DNA of 64,000 nt from Cylindrodendrum hubeiense (taxonomy: Eukaryota; Ascomycota; Sordariomycetes; Hypocreales; Nectriaceae). Numbering within the stretch: the first letter of the stretch is position 1; each line of letters begins with the position of its first letter. Of this stretch, positions 1-11,123 are shown one piece after another. Location of the stretch: positions 62,001 to 126,000 of the forward strand of contig JAANBB010000052.1 of the NCBI GenBank assembly GCA_014621425.1. Reading direction: 5' to 3'. Under the pieces are notes generated by a model. The model did not search any database, was not told the DNA's origin, and saw only the letters and a list, made by a program, of their open reading frames with translations. The translations under genes and the position numbers were made by a program.

Positions 1-738
1 GTTTATAAATTATATTAGTTAAATAGGATAATAAAGATTCTGAACCTCCCTTAAAGGGATTAGATATTCTTCCCTTTATTATTAAAAAGTTTTAATAGTG
101 ATATCTTCCTCTATCCTAGCCCGTTCCTTATTAGTTAATTTAATAAGGATCTCCTTAGTAAAATAATAACAGATATCCGGGAATTAATAATAGATAAAGA
201 GGAATTTTCCGCAAAGGCCAGTATCTAATAGCATATAAAATTATATAATAAAGAGAAGTATATAATTACTATTAAATTAATATAAAATCTACTAATCTAA
301 TATAAAGAAAAAAAGAATTATCTAGGATTACTAGAAGAATAGTAAAGTAAACCTTCTCTATTACTATATAATTAAATATAGAAAGAAAGATAACCTTTAA
401 GATTTCTAGAGATTTCCCAGAGTATTATATACTCAGGAAATCTCCGGGAAATCCAAGGGAAATCCTCTATTAATCCTCAAAAAAGCTCAGGAAATAAGAT
501 TAACTTCCTAAGGAAATCCCAGGGATTTCCCTAGAATTATTTTTCTTATATTCCAGGAAATCCCGTGAAAATCCAGGAACTATCTGGAGTGTATCTTAGG
601 ATTTCTAGCTAATTTCTTTTTCTAATTCTTGGAAATATTCCTGAGTATTTCCTCTAACTAGTCTAAACTATTACAATATAGTGAGGTATACCATTGAGGA
701 TAATACTGATGCCCTACTATTACTGGGTTCTGTAATAG

Positions 739-975
739 AAAATAAGTCTAGTCCCTTAAAAATCTCCCTTAATATTATTTCTTATTATAATAACTTTATA
801 AGTAATATAAAAGATTAAGAAAAACTTAATTTTTAAAATATAAATTATAAAATATCTAATTAATTATTTAATTATTTAATTATAGATTATTTTAAATAAC
901 TTAAAATACTTAATATTAAGAAATTAAAGTAAATAAGATAAATAAGATAATATATATAATATAATAATATAAAAG
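739..975 (+). repeat. Diverged direct repeat, copy A (more AT-rich)
   Basis: Aligned by eye, this segment follows the same order of words as 2316-2552, including the shared stretches ATCTAATTA, TAATATTAAGA and AGATAAATAAG. Many differences are C/T or G/A, with this copy carrying the A or T. That is the expected pattern for two copies of one element hit by RIP to different degrees. They could be the two LTRs of a dead retrotransposon or two partial insertions. Confidence 0.6.
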
Positions 976-2315
976 TAAATAAAGGATATTATTATCTTAA
1001 TTAGGATATTTAATAATTAAGATAATATAAGTAAACTTATATAGAGATATATAATTATTTATATTATTCTTTATTAATCTAAGAATATTATCTTATAATT
1101 AATAACTAAAACCCCTAAGAGTTTAAGAAGAACTTATATATAATAAGAAATCTTAATTTTAATATAATAAAGATAATAGGTAGATATAGCTATTATAAAC
1201 TTATAAGTGATAGAATAGGGATAGAAATCTCCTAATCTGTAAATAATTATCTTATTTTAAGTTTACTTATTTTATATTAAAGTTAAGTAAATATAATCTA
1301 TATACTAGATATTAGATATTAATATAATTTAAGGATATAAGGATAAATAAATATTATTCTAAGATTAAATATTTATATTCTTATTATTAAAAGATATATT
1401 AATTAAAGATAATAATATAAGATAATATATATTNAAAGAAATAGATATTTTATTATAATAATTTAAAAATAGATTAATAGAGACTTAAAAGAAAAATTAA
1501 TACAAAAAGAAATATAATATAAATATAAAAATAAATATAATTTGAAATAAAGGGAAATTAAGAAATAGAAAGCTATAAAATAAAATTGAATAATAAATAT
1601 ATTAAAAAGAAAATTATAATAATAAGACTAAATATATTAATATAACTATATTTATATTATCTCTAACGTGTATAATAAGTATATAAGCCAGATAAGCATA
1701 TAAGCCACTTTTCTCAACCCTTTAGATAAGATTTAAGATAAAAACATAATAAAATATCTAATCAATTAAAACTAAATATTATACTCTTCCCTAGATATCT
1801 TAATAATAATCTAATAGGTTTTTATATTATAATCAGTCTTTCCGCAAGTTCCACAATATCTTTCCTTTAGTTATACTGACCCTTTTTAACTATTATTTCA
1901 TGATAATTTAGCTTCTATTTATATATTAATATCTATTTGATGAATTATTTCCCTTCCCTTATTTAAAGTTATCTTCCCTCTATTCTATAGGTGGGTTCTT
2001 TTTGCTCTGTGTTACTTACTAAGAGTCTTATTTGCTTATTAAAGGATCTAGTTCTTAGATTTTAATAATATTATTTAATATATTATTACCTTTATTCCCT
2101 TAGAAAATAATTTAAGTATTTTAAGGATAGATATTAGAGAGCTATTTTAATATCTTCTGATTTGTCTTTTAAGATATTTAGACTAAGAGCTAGTCTTAAA
2201 AATAGTCTTTAAGGTCTTTAAAACCTAAAGGTCAGGGAAATTGGTCTCCTCCTTAATAGGTATTAGAATCTATAGCTATATATTAAATTTTAAGAGTATG
2301 TTTTTAGGATTAAGG

Positions 2316-2552
2316 GGAATAAATCTAATTCCTCTAAAACCTCTCTTAATATTACTTTCTATTATTATAGTTTTATAGATAGTATAGAAGACCGGAAAGA
2401 AATTAGTCTTAGAAATGTGATTAATAGAATATCTAATTAGATATTCTATTTATTAATTATAGGCTATTTTGAGTAATCTAAAGTATCTAATATTAAGAGA
2501 CTAAAATAGATAAGATAAATAAGGTAATATATAAAGTGTGATAATATTATTT
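2316..2552 (+). repeat. Diverged direct repeat, copy B (more G+C kept)
   Basis: Partner of 739-975, about 1.58 kb downstream in the same orientation. It keeps more G and C, for example around 2395-2420 and 2460-2480 where the partner has A or T. The boundaries are estimates from a visual alignment. Confidence 0.6.
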
Positions 2553-4720
2553 TCCTTATAATAGATCTTAAAATTAGCTAAATAATAGCTTTTATACCTA
2601 TTAAGAATTAGAAGATAATAGTAATTATTTAATTAAGTCTTTATATATTATTTAAAATACTTAATTTATTTAAAACCTATCTTATTATTAGTCTAGTTAT
2701 TTTTAGTTATAATAATAGCCTAATTATCTAAGAGATTACTTTCTTAGTACTAACTAGTAAGATAATATTAACCTATAACTATAATAAATAACTAGATTAT
2801 CCAGCCTTCTATATTAATAGCCTAAATAATTATAACCTATTCCCAGTTTCCAGGCTAGACTGATTTTAGGTTTCTATGCCTTTTTATACTTATAATAACT
2901 ATTCTACTTATAATTAGACCTATTATAAAACTAGTCTTATTAAAGTTATAAATATTAGCTAAGATAATATTATACTTTATAATTATATTCTCTATAAACT
3001 TAAACTAATTATAAATAATAATCAGATCTTTATATTTAGTTCTCTAATAATTATATTTACAAAAAGAATATATCTTAAACTCTAAATATCACCTAATAAA
3101 GTTAGAAGCCTAGTACTTGCTAATAGGTAATATATTACGGTTAGCAAATAGTCAGTTAGCTATTTCTTTAATATCACATAATCGCGGAGGAAACCCTTGT
3201 AAATCTAGGTCAAGGATAAATTAAATAATAATCTATTCTTCTAGATCAGATAGTCTCTGTAATTTAGGGATAAAATCATATTAAGATTACATATCTTTCT
3301 GATAATAATATAAGGTATTATAATTAGTATTATAGAGATATATAGCACTCCGGATACTTAGTTTTGGGTTATTTTAAAGGGCTTAAAGGGCAAGAAGGAT
3401 ATTTATTTTTTTAATTAATTAAGATATATTTAATAGTTGAGAATTAATTAATTAAATAGAAAAAAGAGAGAATAAGGGATTTTTAGCTCATATACTTATC
3501 TAGTTCATATACTTATTATATATATTATAATTTATTATAAATCTTAATTAGAATTATTTTAATTGAAGATAAAATATTTATATCTTAAAATAGAAATAAT
3601 AAAATATTATAATATTAACTTTTATAAGTAATAACTAGAAATATTATAATTAAGATTAATAGTAAATTATAGAAATATTATAAGTATATTTATCTTAATA
3701 TCTCTATTCTTTATTATAATTTTAATTAAATTATAGATATGTTATATTCTGTGAAAGGTTTATAATTCATTATCCCTTGAGGATAATAAACCTTAAAGGA
3801 AGGATAATATAGTAGAGATTCTAGAAATAAAGCTAAATAATAACTTAATAAAGAACCTTAATTGAAATAGTTTAAACTTAATATTTGAAAAAGTATATTG
3901 TATTCTCTAAAGAGATATAGGATAAGTTTTAGTTTTATTATAATCTTGAATATATTTTTATTTTATTTAGCTATCTTATAATTATTAGATATTTCCCTAG
4001 TTATTATCTTATTATTATTTATTATGTTAACAGAATATTTAAATAGATATACAATAATCTTATAAATATTAAAAGTGAGTTAAAAAATAAAATAATATAT
4101 ATAATCTCTCAATATATTATTACTAAGACTAAATAGATGTTTATTCTCTAAGGACTTTAATCTTAAGATATATATTCTTAATTAAATTTATAGATTAAAA
4201 GGAAATAATTTAAAATGTATATATATTTCTCTTTATTATAAAAGGTATATTATTATCTAAGAGTTAATATATAATATCTTAATTCAATTTTAAAAATACA
4301 TATATAAACTGATAACAAATAATTTGTATTTGTATTTTAATAGTAATTATAATAAAAGAAATTAATATCTTTAAATATATAATATAATTCTAAGATTATA
4401 ATAAAATAATAATTATTATAATCTTTAATATTAATATACTATTAATTATAAAGCTTATATTACTTATTAATTTAATATAAATTATTAATAAATTATTTTA
4501 ATAAATAATATTCTAATAATATAAGCTTTTATAATTTAGGACTATTATTAATTCTAATATAATTATTAGGAGATCTTATTAAATCTTACTATTAAATATT
4601 AAGTACTAAAACTCATAGAAGTATTACTTACTCTACCTAGCTTTTATAAATTTTATTATTAGTATAAAGTCCACAATAGGGCTAATATCACAGTTCAGCC
4701 CAGTAACTATTATATTATAC

Positions 4721-6145
4721 TAGGATATTAATATAGTAGGAATTAAAAGAAAAAAAGAAGAAAAAAAAAGAAGAAAAAGAAAAACCGTAATTCCACCAAA
4801 GCTAATCAGACGAGACAACGTTGAATACCATGGCGGTGACACTGTCATTCCAAGGCACAAACCATGCTTGTCTTGTGAGCTGTCGCTTACGTCTGGTGCC
4901 GAGCTAATCAGCATGTCTTACTTTTCTCGTGCTGAGGATCAAGTTACCCCTCTCTAGCCGACTGGTCAGCGCTTCTTGGACGGGGACACGTGCCGGAATG
5001 CGGGGCTTGAGTGACTTGGGAAATTTTCCGGGGCTGACCCCTTTTGCGGGGGAGCCCACGATGGGAGGCTGGGCAAACGCCCCTCTTCACCTTTCAAACT
5101 AATCCAACAGGATGTTCACCATGCTCAAACCCGAAAAGACCAGGGGCACACTAGGGGGAATCGTCGACCCCTGCTTGTTGGGGATCATATGATGTGCTGT
5201 ATTTTGTGATGTTGTACTGTGCTATGCAGTGTGTGTCATGTTGTAGTTATGAGGTGCTGGCCCCATAGAATTGCATTCTGCTAAATGTCTGACCTCCACA
5301 TTGTGGAACCAAAAGCGAACCGTGTCAAAGCATGTGATGTGATGTGCCCCTCGTGACTGACGCCAGGGGAAAACCACGGCCCCTGTGGTTCAAAATACAG
5401 AGCGGTGAAACAGCCAAATTCCAGGTTTATTGCCGTACTTGTTGGCCAATTTGTGAATTTTCATTCATTTTGTCAGTCATTAATTACAATGCTCGAGTAA
5501 AAAATCACATCTCGCACGGCTCGCTTGAAAACCCCAGCTTTGACCGCGCTTGTAAGAATAACTTACCCTAGAGCGATATGTGGAGGCATACGACAAAGAG
5601 CGTCGACGTCCACCTACCAAATGATATCAATTGAGTCTGAAACAAACTCCAACTTGGAACGGGCAAGCAAAGGGATATACATACATATATCTAGCAAGAA
5701 TTCAAGTCGTGAACCAATCTTTACCTGGAAGCCATGACACAAGATGAGTTGTCAAATATTGGGACACTGGTTATCAGTCGGCGCAAGCCAGCATCAAAGC
5801 CATGGTAGCAACAAACACAACGACATGAATGACGCCACCCCTGTTGAAATTCATCATCGCCTTGAAAACCTTTTCATTTGTCAAGACCCTGTATGAATCA
5901 TATTTCTTCTCGACATACGCTTATGCAGGATGTGCCAACTTCTTGGCAATTACCAAACTAAGACGTAATGGAAATCCGTCGCGGCGCCCGCACTAGGTGC
6001 GTGACCACCGCCACCTGATCCCGTGGACTGTCCTATTCTTACACAGGGTGAATCAAACTTCTGTTTAAATAAGAATGAATGCTTTCGGCTTTTCTAAAAA
6101 TCGATCATCGACTACGCTACTTTCTCCTCGGAGCTAGACCCCAAG
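4721..6145. other. Intergenic; return to normal composition, no gene seen
   Basis: Base composition becomes balanced from about 4790. Only short open frames without recognisable content occur (for example plus strand 5344-5571 and 5525-5737, and minus strand 4720-4914). GT-rich wording (TGTGATGTG type) occurs around 5190-5350. The last 100 bases before 6146 are probably the promoter and 5' leader of the F-box gene. I saw no tRNA or other RNA gene. Confidence 0.5.
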
Positions 6146-7516
6146 ATGGCTTCATGTCTTGCTGACCTCCCTCCGGAGATCCAGCACTCCATCTACGAGC
6201 TGCTCGAGTCAGGCGATTTATACTCTCTCAGTCTTGTCAGCAGACATTCACGTTTACATTCTCAATTGGCTCTATATTCTCAAATTCATCTGGATGCACC
6301 TAGGGGTCGTCGTCTCCATATCAAACCATTGTTGCGCACTCTGCTCGCCAGGCCTGAGCTAGCTCAATGTATCCAGCACGTCTTCCTCCGAGAATGGGGG
6401 TATAATATGCCCATGCAATGTTCAATTTCACTTCCGCCAAAAGATGAAAAATACGATATTCTCAAGCTTGATTCAGAGCTGGTGGCTGAAGCCACTGCGT
6501 GGGCCTCAAACTTGGGTCCTGCTGGGTGGATTGACTCCCTAAGGCGTCTCGAGTCAACTGATGACGAGATAGCATTCTTACTCTCCATTCTGCCGAATTT
6601 GAGATCTCTGAGTCTCAAGCTAAACTTCTCATATGGAACCAAAGTGCTGGGTCAGATGCTCCGAGCTGCTGTTTGTCAGCCCGGAGATTCAAAATCTGAT
6701 CTGCATAGATTTCGGAATCTTCGGCACATCTACATGAGCAACGGACTTTCAGGGTATCGCAAGCAGAAGATAGACGACAATGCAGATATCCTCCCCTTCT
6801 TTTATATGCCAGCAATCACTCATCTTTGTATGCCGATTCCAAACCGAACCAAGTTTAATTGGCCAACCGACGTACCCAGTTGCTCCGCCCTATCTACGCT
6901 GCGGTTGGATCGGATACGGGAGGATCATCTTGGGCCTGTCCTTTCAGTTCATACAAGACTCAGAAAACTAGTTTGGACCTGCACTTGCGTTGATGGATAC
7001 GATGTCCTGTTATCCAAGAGACAGATCAACCTCAGTAAAGTTGGTGCTGCCATTTCCTGTCTGCGCGACACGCTCGAAGACCTCCAATGCGTGGTCAACA
7101 TACCGGTGATATCGAAATCATATCACGCGCCGCAGCCCACGCTACAAGGATCATTGGATGGCCTCAACAGCATGACCCACTTGAAAACAATATCAATCCC
7201 GTGGGTTTTTGTGATGGGACATTCCCCAAGGTCGACTAAGGCAATGACCCATACGCTACCCACCAGCCTTGAGCACATCAGATTGACGGACGACTTGACG
7301 ATCCGTGGTGCGTGGACCCCGAACTTAATATGTTCAGTGTTGAAAAACTGGGTGGAGAGCGAGATAGCATCTTTTCCTGCGTTGCACACCATTGAGATCG
7401 CCTTTTCTGGTGGCTCAGGTTATCCAGATGAAAGTTGGTACCACCGCCTTAATCATCTCAGACCTCAAGTTTTAATATTACATGACCCGGACCAGAGCCG
7501 TTCGTGTTCATGTTGA
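6146..7516 (+). CDS. F-box domain protein
   Basis: A single-exon frame of 456 residues. The N-terminus (residues about 4-50) reads as an F-box: a leucine/proline opening (LADLPPEIQHSIYELLE), then a serine/leucine-rich helix (LYSLSLVSRHSRLHSQ). F-box proteins couple substrates to SCF ubiquitin ligases through Skp1. The remainder contains scattered leucine-rich stretches such as LPNLRSLSLKLNF and FRNLRHIYM, suggesting irregular leucine-rich repeats as a substrate-binding region, a layout typical of large fungal F-box families. The ATG at 6146 is chosen because the F-box begins three residues later. It lies between the AT-rich block and the GTPase trio. The target is unknown; the C-terminus ends in a small Ser/Cys tail. 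Confidence 0.75.
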   Translation: MASCLADLPPEIQHSIYELLESGDLYSLSLVSRHSRLHSQLALYSQIHLDAPRGRRLHIKPLLRTLLARPELAQCIQHVFLREWGYNMPMQCSISLPPKDEKYDILKLDSELVAEATAWASNLGPAGWIDSLRRLESTDDEIAFLLSILPNLRSLSLKLNFSYGTKVLGQMLRAAVCQPGDSKSDLHRFRNLRHIYMSNGLSGYRKQKIDDNADILPFFYMPAITHLCMPIPNRTKFNWPTDVPSCSALSTLRLDRIREDHLGPVLSVHTRLRKLVWTCTCVDGYDVLLSKRQINLSKVGAAISCLRDTLEDLQCVVNIPVISKSYHAPQPTLQGSLDGLNSMTHLKTISIPWVFVMGHSPRSTKAMTHTLPTSLEHIRLTDDLTIRGAWTPNLICSVLKNWVESEIASFPALHTIEIAFSGGSGYPDESWYHRLNHLRPQVLILHDPDQSRSCSC

Positions 7517-8122
7517 ACATGCATTTCTCAAGATAGGTTTTGGCTAAGCGAATCAATTACATATCAGATACATCATGCGGGTCAGGGTTAGCGAAGAGGT
7601 TTAATAGGATTTATGACTAATTGTAGCAAGAGGACTCGTAGGGTTCGGGTTGAGGCTGTGGTGGGGTTGGTGTTTGCGAAATGCAAGACGAGGTCCCAAA
7701 TGTAGAAGAAACCGCATTAAGTTTCAGCCACCTATGTAAATTCAGTGAATGACATGCCAATCTGTAGATAAGTGTATGCAAGACTTAACACAAATTTTAA
7801 AAATATTTTTATCGCATCATATACATGTTCTGTGCTGAAGTAAAGACACAAATTCAACGGTGAGATGTTAGAGAAGTGGCCCGTGTGTTGTGGTGGTTTA
7901 CGAAATATCCTTTCATCCTTATCTGTCTGACAATGGAATTGGCCAATACGATTACACTTAACTGCATACGGCTTTCAATAGACCAATCTAATAATATATA
8001 GCTGTATACAGTACCCCACTAGGCGGATTAGATTATCAGCCACAAGTAATTATATCCTATTATAGGGAGAAAACTGGTGTTTAGGTACTAGGTTAGGGTA
8101 AGGAATCCTAAGTTTATAGAGT
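7517..8122. other. Intergenic, moderately AT-rich; no gene seen
   Basis: About 600 bases without a coding frame. The stretch from about 7790 to 8120 is AT-rich and directly abuts the abrupt 3' end of the truncated GTPase gene at 8123. Confidence 0.5.
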
Positions 8123-8865
8123 TTAAAAAACTGATTTTTCTATAAACATTAGGTCGTGGGTGTCGTTTTCCAGAGAGGACCGTGCTACTGCCGCGCCATT
8201 CTCGAGAAGTCGAGCCCAGCACCCGGAAGAGAGCTCATCTTCTCGACGCTCGGCAGTTGCGACATCGACTACATCCCAGAACGTTGTTGCTAGCACGACG
8301 TTCTGAAAGCTGGCCTCGCCACAGAGTTTCCGGAACATGCGTAGATACTCCCGCGACGAGCCTTGGAGGCGAGGCTCCTTGATGGAGTGGAAGTAGATGA
8401 CGCCATTCAACTTTGCACCGTTGCGCAGTGCATCTGCTAGCCAGGCCATGATGCCAACCGTGATCGTGTCATAGCTCAAGTAGGTATCATCAAAGCCCGG
8501 TGTGTCAATATGACAGCATCGTCTGCCACTATGGGTGAAGAAATGGGGCTTGATTTCTTTCGTCACTGTACTTTCTTTAGTGGTGCTCATTCCGAAACTG
8601 GGCAGGTTCTACATCAGTACATACTGGGCTGAAGCCCGTGGCCAATGCCGACGTTGCTGCGGGCGACTAGCTTTTGAACAAAAGTGCTCTTACCAGCGCA
8701 TGTCATGCCTAGAAGCAAGATCAGACATACATCTGGATCTGACAAGGCGGTGGTTGAAGGTCCAGATCTTGAACTACTGCAAGGCTCATCAGCGACTGAT
8801 GGATCCCATGGCGTGTCGGCGGTGCAGAGGCGGGGAACAAACCTGGATTCTCTGTAGTCGCCCAT
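8123..8865 (-). pseudogene. P-loop GTPase (AIG1-like), C-terminally truncated
   Basis: Minus strand. Exon 1 (8625-8865) carries the Walker A motif GMTCAGKSTF at about residues 59-68 and the family's GHGL motif. Exon 2 (8123-8565) carries the Walker B/G3 motif DTPGFDDTY and the downstream signature (GVIYFH, RLQGSS, LATTFWD) seen in its two neighbours. The 59-bp intron 8566-8624 (GTATGT...ACAG) joins in frame to 227 residues. The protein stops just after the G-domain and runs into AT-rich DNA. The other two family members here continue for about 230-290 residues beyond this point with coiled-coil or charged tails, so this copy looks truncated. It could still be expressed as a bare G-domain. The start is the first ATG in frame, and an extra upstream exon is possible. 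Confidence 0.65.
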
Positions 8866-9303
8866 TGCTGAAGACTTCCGTCTGAAGATTGTCGCCCGAT
8901 TGATGTACTATTCGCGATACCAAACGAGGGTAATGTGGCTGTGACCTGAGATGGAAGTGCTCTGCAGAAGAAAACCACGACGAATCCGTGAGGGAGAAGA
9001 CGCGAGCATGACTAAGTGGCGTAGCCATCTACGCATTGAAAGCCCACCGCAGCCCAACAATAGAACTAAGACAACCAGGCTGGAAAATGCATTTTCACTC
9101 CACGCGCAGCCTGACTGTAAAAGTCACGTGTATCTCCTTCCCCCTTTTCTCAGGTCAGGCTCTGAGGCAAAACAGCCTCTCTTTGAAGCACTCTACCTTG
9201 TCCGTGGAACGCATCAGCAACTGTGTAGCGTATCACCTTGCTAACTCACGCCTACACAAGACTCACCTCCAAAATAGAAGAGGCGCCATCTCCGTGAGAT
9301 ACA

Positions 9304-10929
9304 ATGGAATCTGCCGACAGCCCAGGATATGCTACTTCAAGTGCGGGGACGAGTTCGTCCAAGGAAGGTGTTCACATCGAACCTGGCACTGGCATGTTGA
9401 AGTGAGTACACTGGTAATACCAGGCTACGATTGCAAGGAAATAGCCTTGATGATAATATTCGATAGACCTGGTACTATTGTCATTGCTATCATGGGCGTT
9501 ACCGGCTCTGGCAAGTCGACCTTCATCAGCCACTTCACGAGTGGGGTCGAGATTAGCCATGGTCTTGAATCTTGCAAGTGTCATTTCCTAGCTCAGGCTA
9601 TTCCGAGCTATTACTTTGCAGGAGCTAACAGAATTAAAAGGCACTTCCAACGTCGAGATCTTCAAATGCTCCCTCCCCGACGGCACTCCTCTCTACCTGG
9701 TCGATACACCGGGATTCGACGATACATACAAGACTGACAGCGATGTGCTGAGAGATGTGGCAAATTGGCTCAACATGACTTACGAAAACAAAGTCCGTCT
9801 GAGCGGGATCGTGTATCTTCATCGCATTGGAGATACGAGGCTCGGAGGCTCCAGCATGAGAAATCTCCGAATGTTCCAGAAGTTGGTGGGAGACGAGGGG
9901 TTGGGCAGCGTGGTACTGGCAACGACTATGTGGAGCGCCGTGGGCTTAAGCGACAGTGAGATGCAGGTCGCGGAGCTTAGAGAGCAGGAGCTCCAGACGA
10001 AGCCACAATTCTGGAAGAGCATGATGGACAAGGGCAGTTCCATCTTCCGCCAGGACAGCGGCTACGAGTCGGCTCTGGAGATCGTGTCTTACCTCGTGCA
10101 GAAGCAACGCCCTGTGACATTGGATGTCCAAAGGGATATGATAGACGGAGGTCTCGCGCTGGAAAAGACAGCAGCAGGCAGGGAAGTGGGGGCCGAGATT
10201 CTCAAGCAGCAAGAGTTGTACGAGGCAAGAATGAAGGAGACCAATGAGAATTGGCAGTATGCTATTGAGAATATGGACAAGGAACAACAGAAGGAGATTC
10301 AGGAGTATCGAAAGGAGATACAGAAAAAGATACGAGATAATGAGAAAGCGCTTGAGCAGCTGAGTGCGGAAAAGGACCAGCTGCGTGAACAGCTTCGCGA
10401 TGAGTGGCAGGAGGAAAGGGAGAAGCTGATGAAGGATTTCAATCGACAGCAAGCTGAGCAACGACAGGAAGAAAAGCGACGCCTTGAGGAACAGCGTCAA
10501 GCTGAGGAACTTCGAGCCAAAGAACAACTTCTGGACAAGCAACAACAGAAGGAGATTCAGGAGTATCAAAAGGAAATACAGACTAAGATGCGAGATAATG
10601 AGAAAGCGCTTGAGCAGCTGAGTGCGGAAAAGGACCAGCTGCGTGAACAGCTTCGCAATAAGTGGCATAAGGAAAGGGAGAAGCTGATAAAGGATCTCAA
10701 TCGGCAGAAAGCTAAGCAACGAAAGAAAGAAAAACGAGACCTCGAGGAACAGCGTCATGCTGAGTGCATTCGAGCCATATTACAACTTATTCCCACGGAA
10801 ACACGCCGCCAACCGCAGTACATACCGATACATCAGCCGTATGTGTGGTGCCGGTACGCTAGATACACCGTTCGGTGGTACAGTTGCGATGGGTGCCGTT
10901 ATACTGGCCCCGCTTCATTCCACCCGTGA
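9304..10929 (+). CDS. P-loop GTPase with coiled-coil tail
   Basis: Predicted join 9304-9401, 9467-9579, 9641-10929; exon lengths sum to 1500 bases (499 residues). Exon 1 encodes a Ser/Gly-rich leader, exon 2 the P-loop GVTGSGKSTF followed by SHGLESC, exon 3 the G3 motif VDTPGFDDTY and then LHRIGDTRLGGSS and LATTMW. This is the fungal G-domain family related to AIG1/IAN-type GTPases. From about residue 270 a long charged coiled coil (Glu/Gln/Lys/Arg) follows, with an internal in-frame duplication of 86 residues; the last 60 residues are rich in Tyr, Cys and Arg. Intron 1 (GTGAGT...GATAG) is clear; the intron 2 donor (9580) is weaker and was chosen for frame and alignment to the neighbours. Family members bind GTP and often oligomerise. 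The function here is unknown. Confidence 0.75.
10283..10772 (+). repeat. In-frame tandem duplication of 258 bp in the coiled coil
   Basis: Unit 1 (10283-10540) and unit 2 (10541-about 10772) align with few differences, for example the shared words GATAATGAGAAAGCGCTTGA and GACCAGCTGCGTGAACAGCT. The period is 258 bp, exactly 86 codons, so the frame is kept. High nucleotide identity suggests a fairly recent duplication lengthening the coiled coil. Confidence 0.8.
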
Positions 10930-11123
10930 TGGGAGGGCTTGGGTATTGACACCGAATCGAAATGACATACCAGAGTTGGATATCCTGTACATGGGATTGT
11001 ACGATCGAGTTCATCTGTTTGTCACCACGTAGTGCCAGCCTTTGACACACCCCTTGATATAGGACGAAAATATATTTAGTCTAGAATGGAGAATATGTAT
11101 CCTTCCCTACGAACATCTCCTAT

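Larger units (their letters stand above)
1..4720. repeat. AT-rich, RIP-type degraded block without genes
   Basis: Almost entirely A and T, with runs of TTA/TAT/AAT words and stop codons in all six frames; no open frame with recognisable protein content. Small islands keep some G and C (about 400-600, 1850-2060, 2160-2420, 2780-2900, 3100-3400). This is the appearance of transposon DNA heavily mutated by repeat-induced point mutation (C to T), and an internal diverged direct repeat supports that. I cannot name the original element. One ambiguous base (n) lies at 1434. The block ends in a purine-rich A/G tract at about 4742-4786, where composition returns to normal. Confidence 0.85.

Noticed and set aside
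1434..1434. Single ambiguous base n.
   Set aside because: A sequencing or assembly uncertainty in low-complexity AT DNA, not a biological feature.
9946..10758. Long minus-strand frame of 270 residues, very Leu/Phe-rich, resembling a membrane protein.
   Set aside because: It is the exact antisense of the Glu/Lys/Gln-rich coiled coil of the plus-strand GTPase; such codons read backwards give Leu/Phe. No start context or motif.
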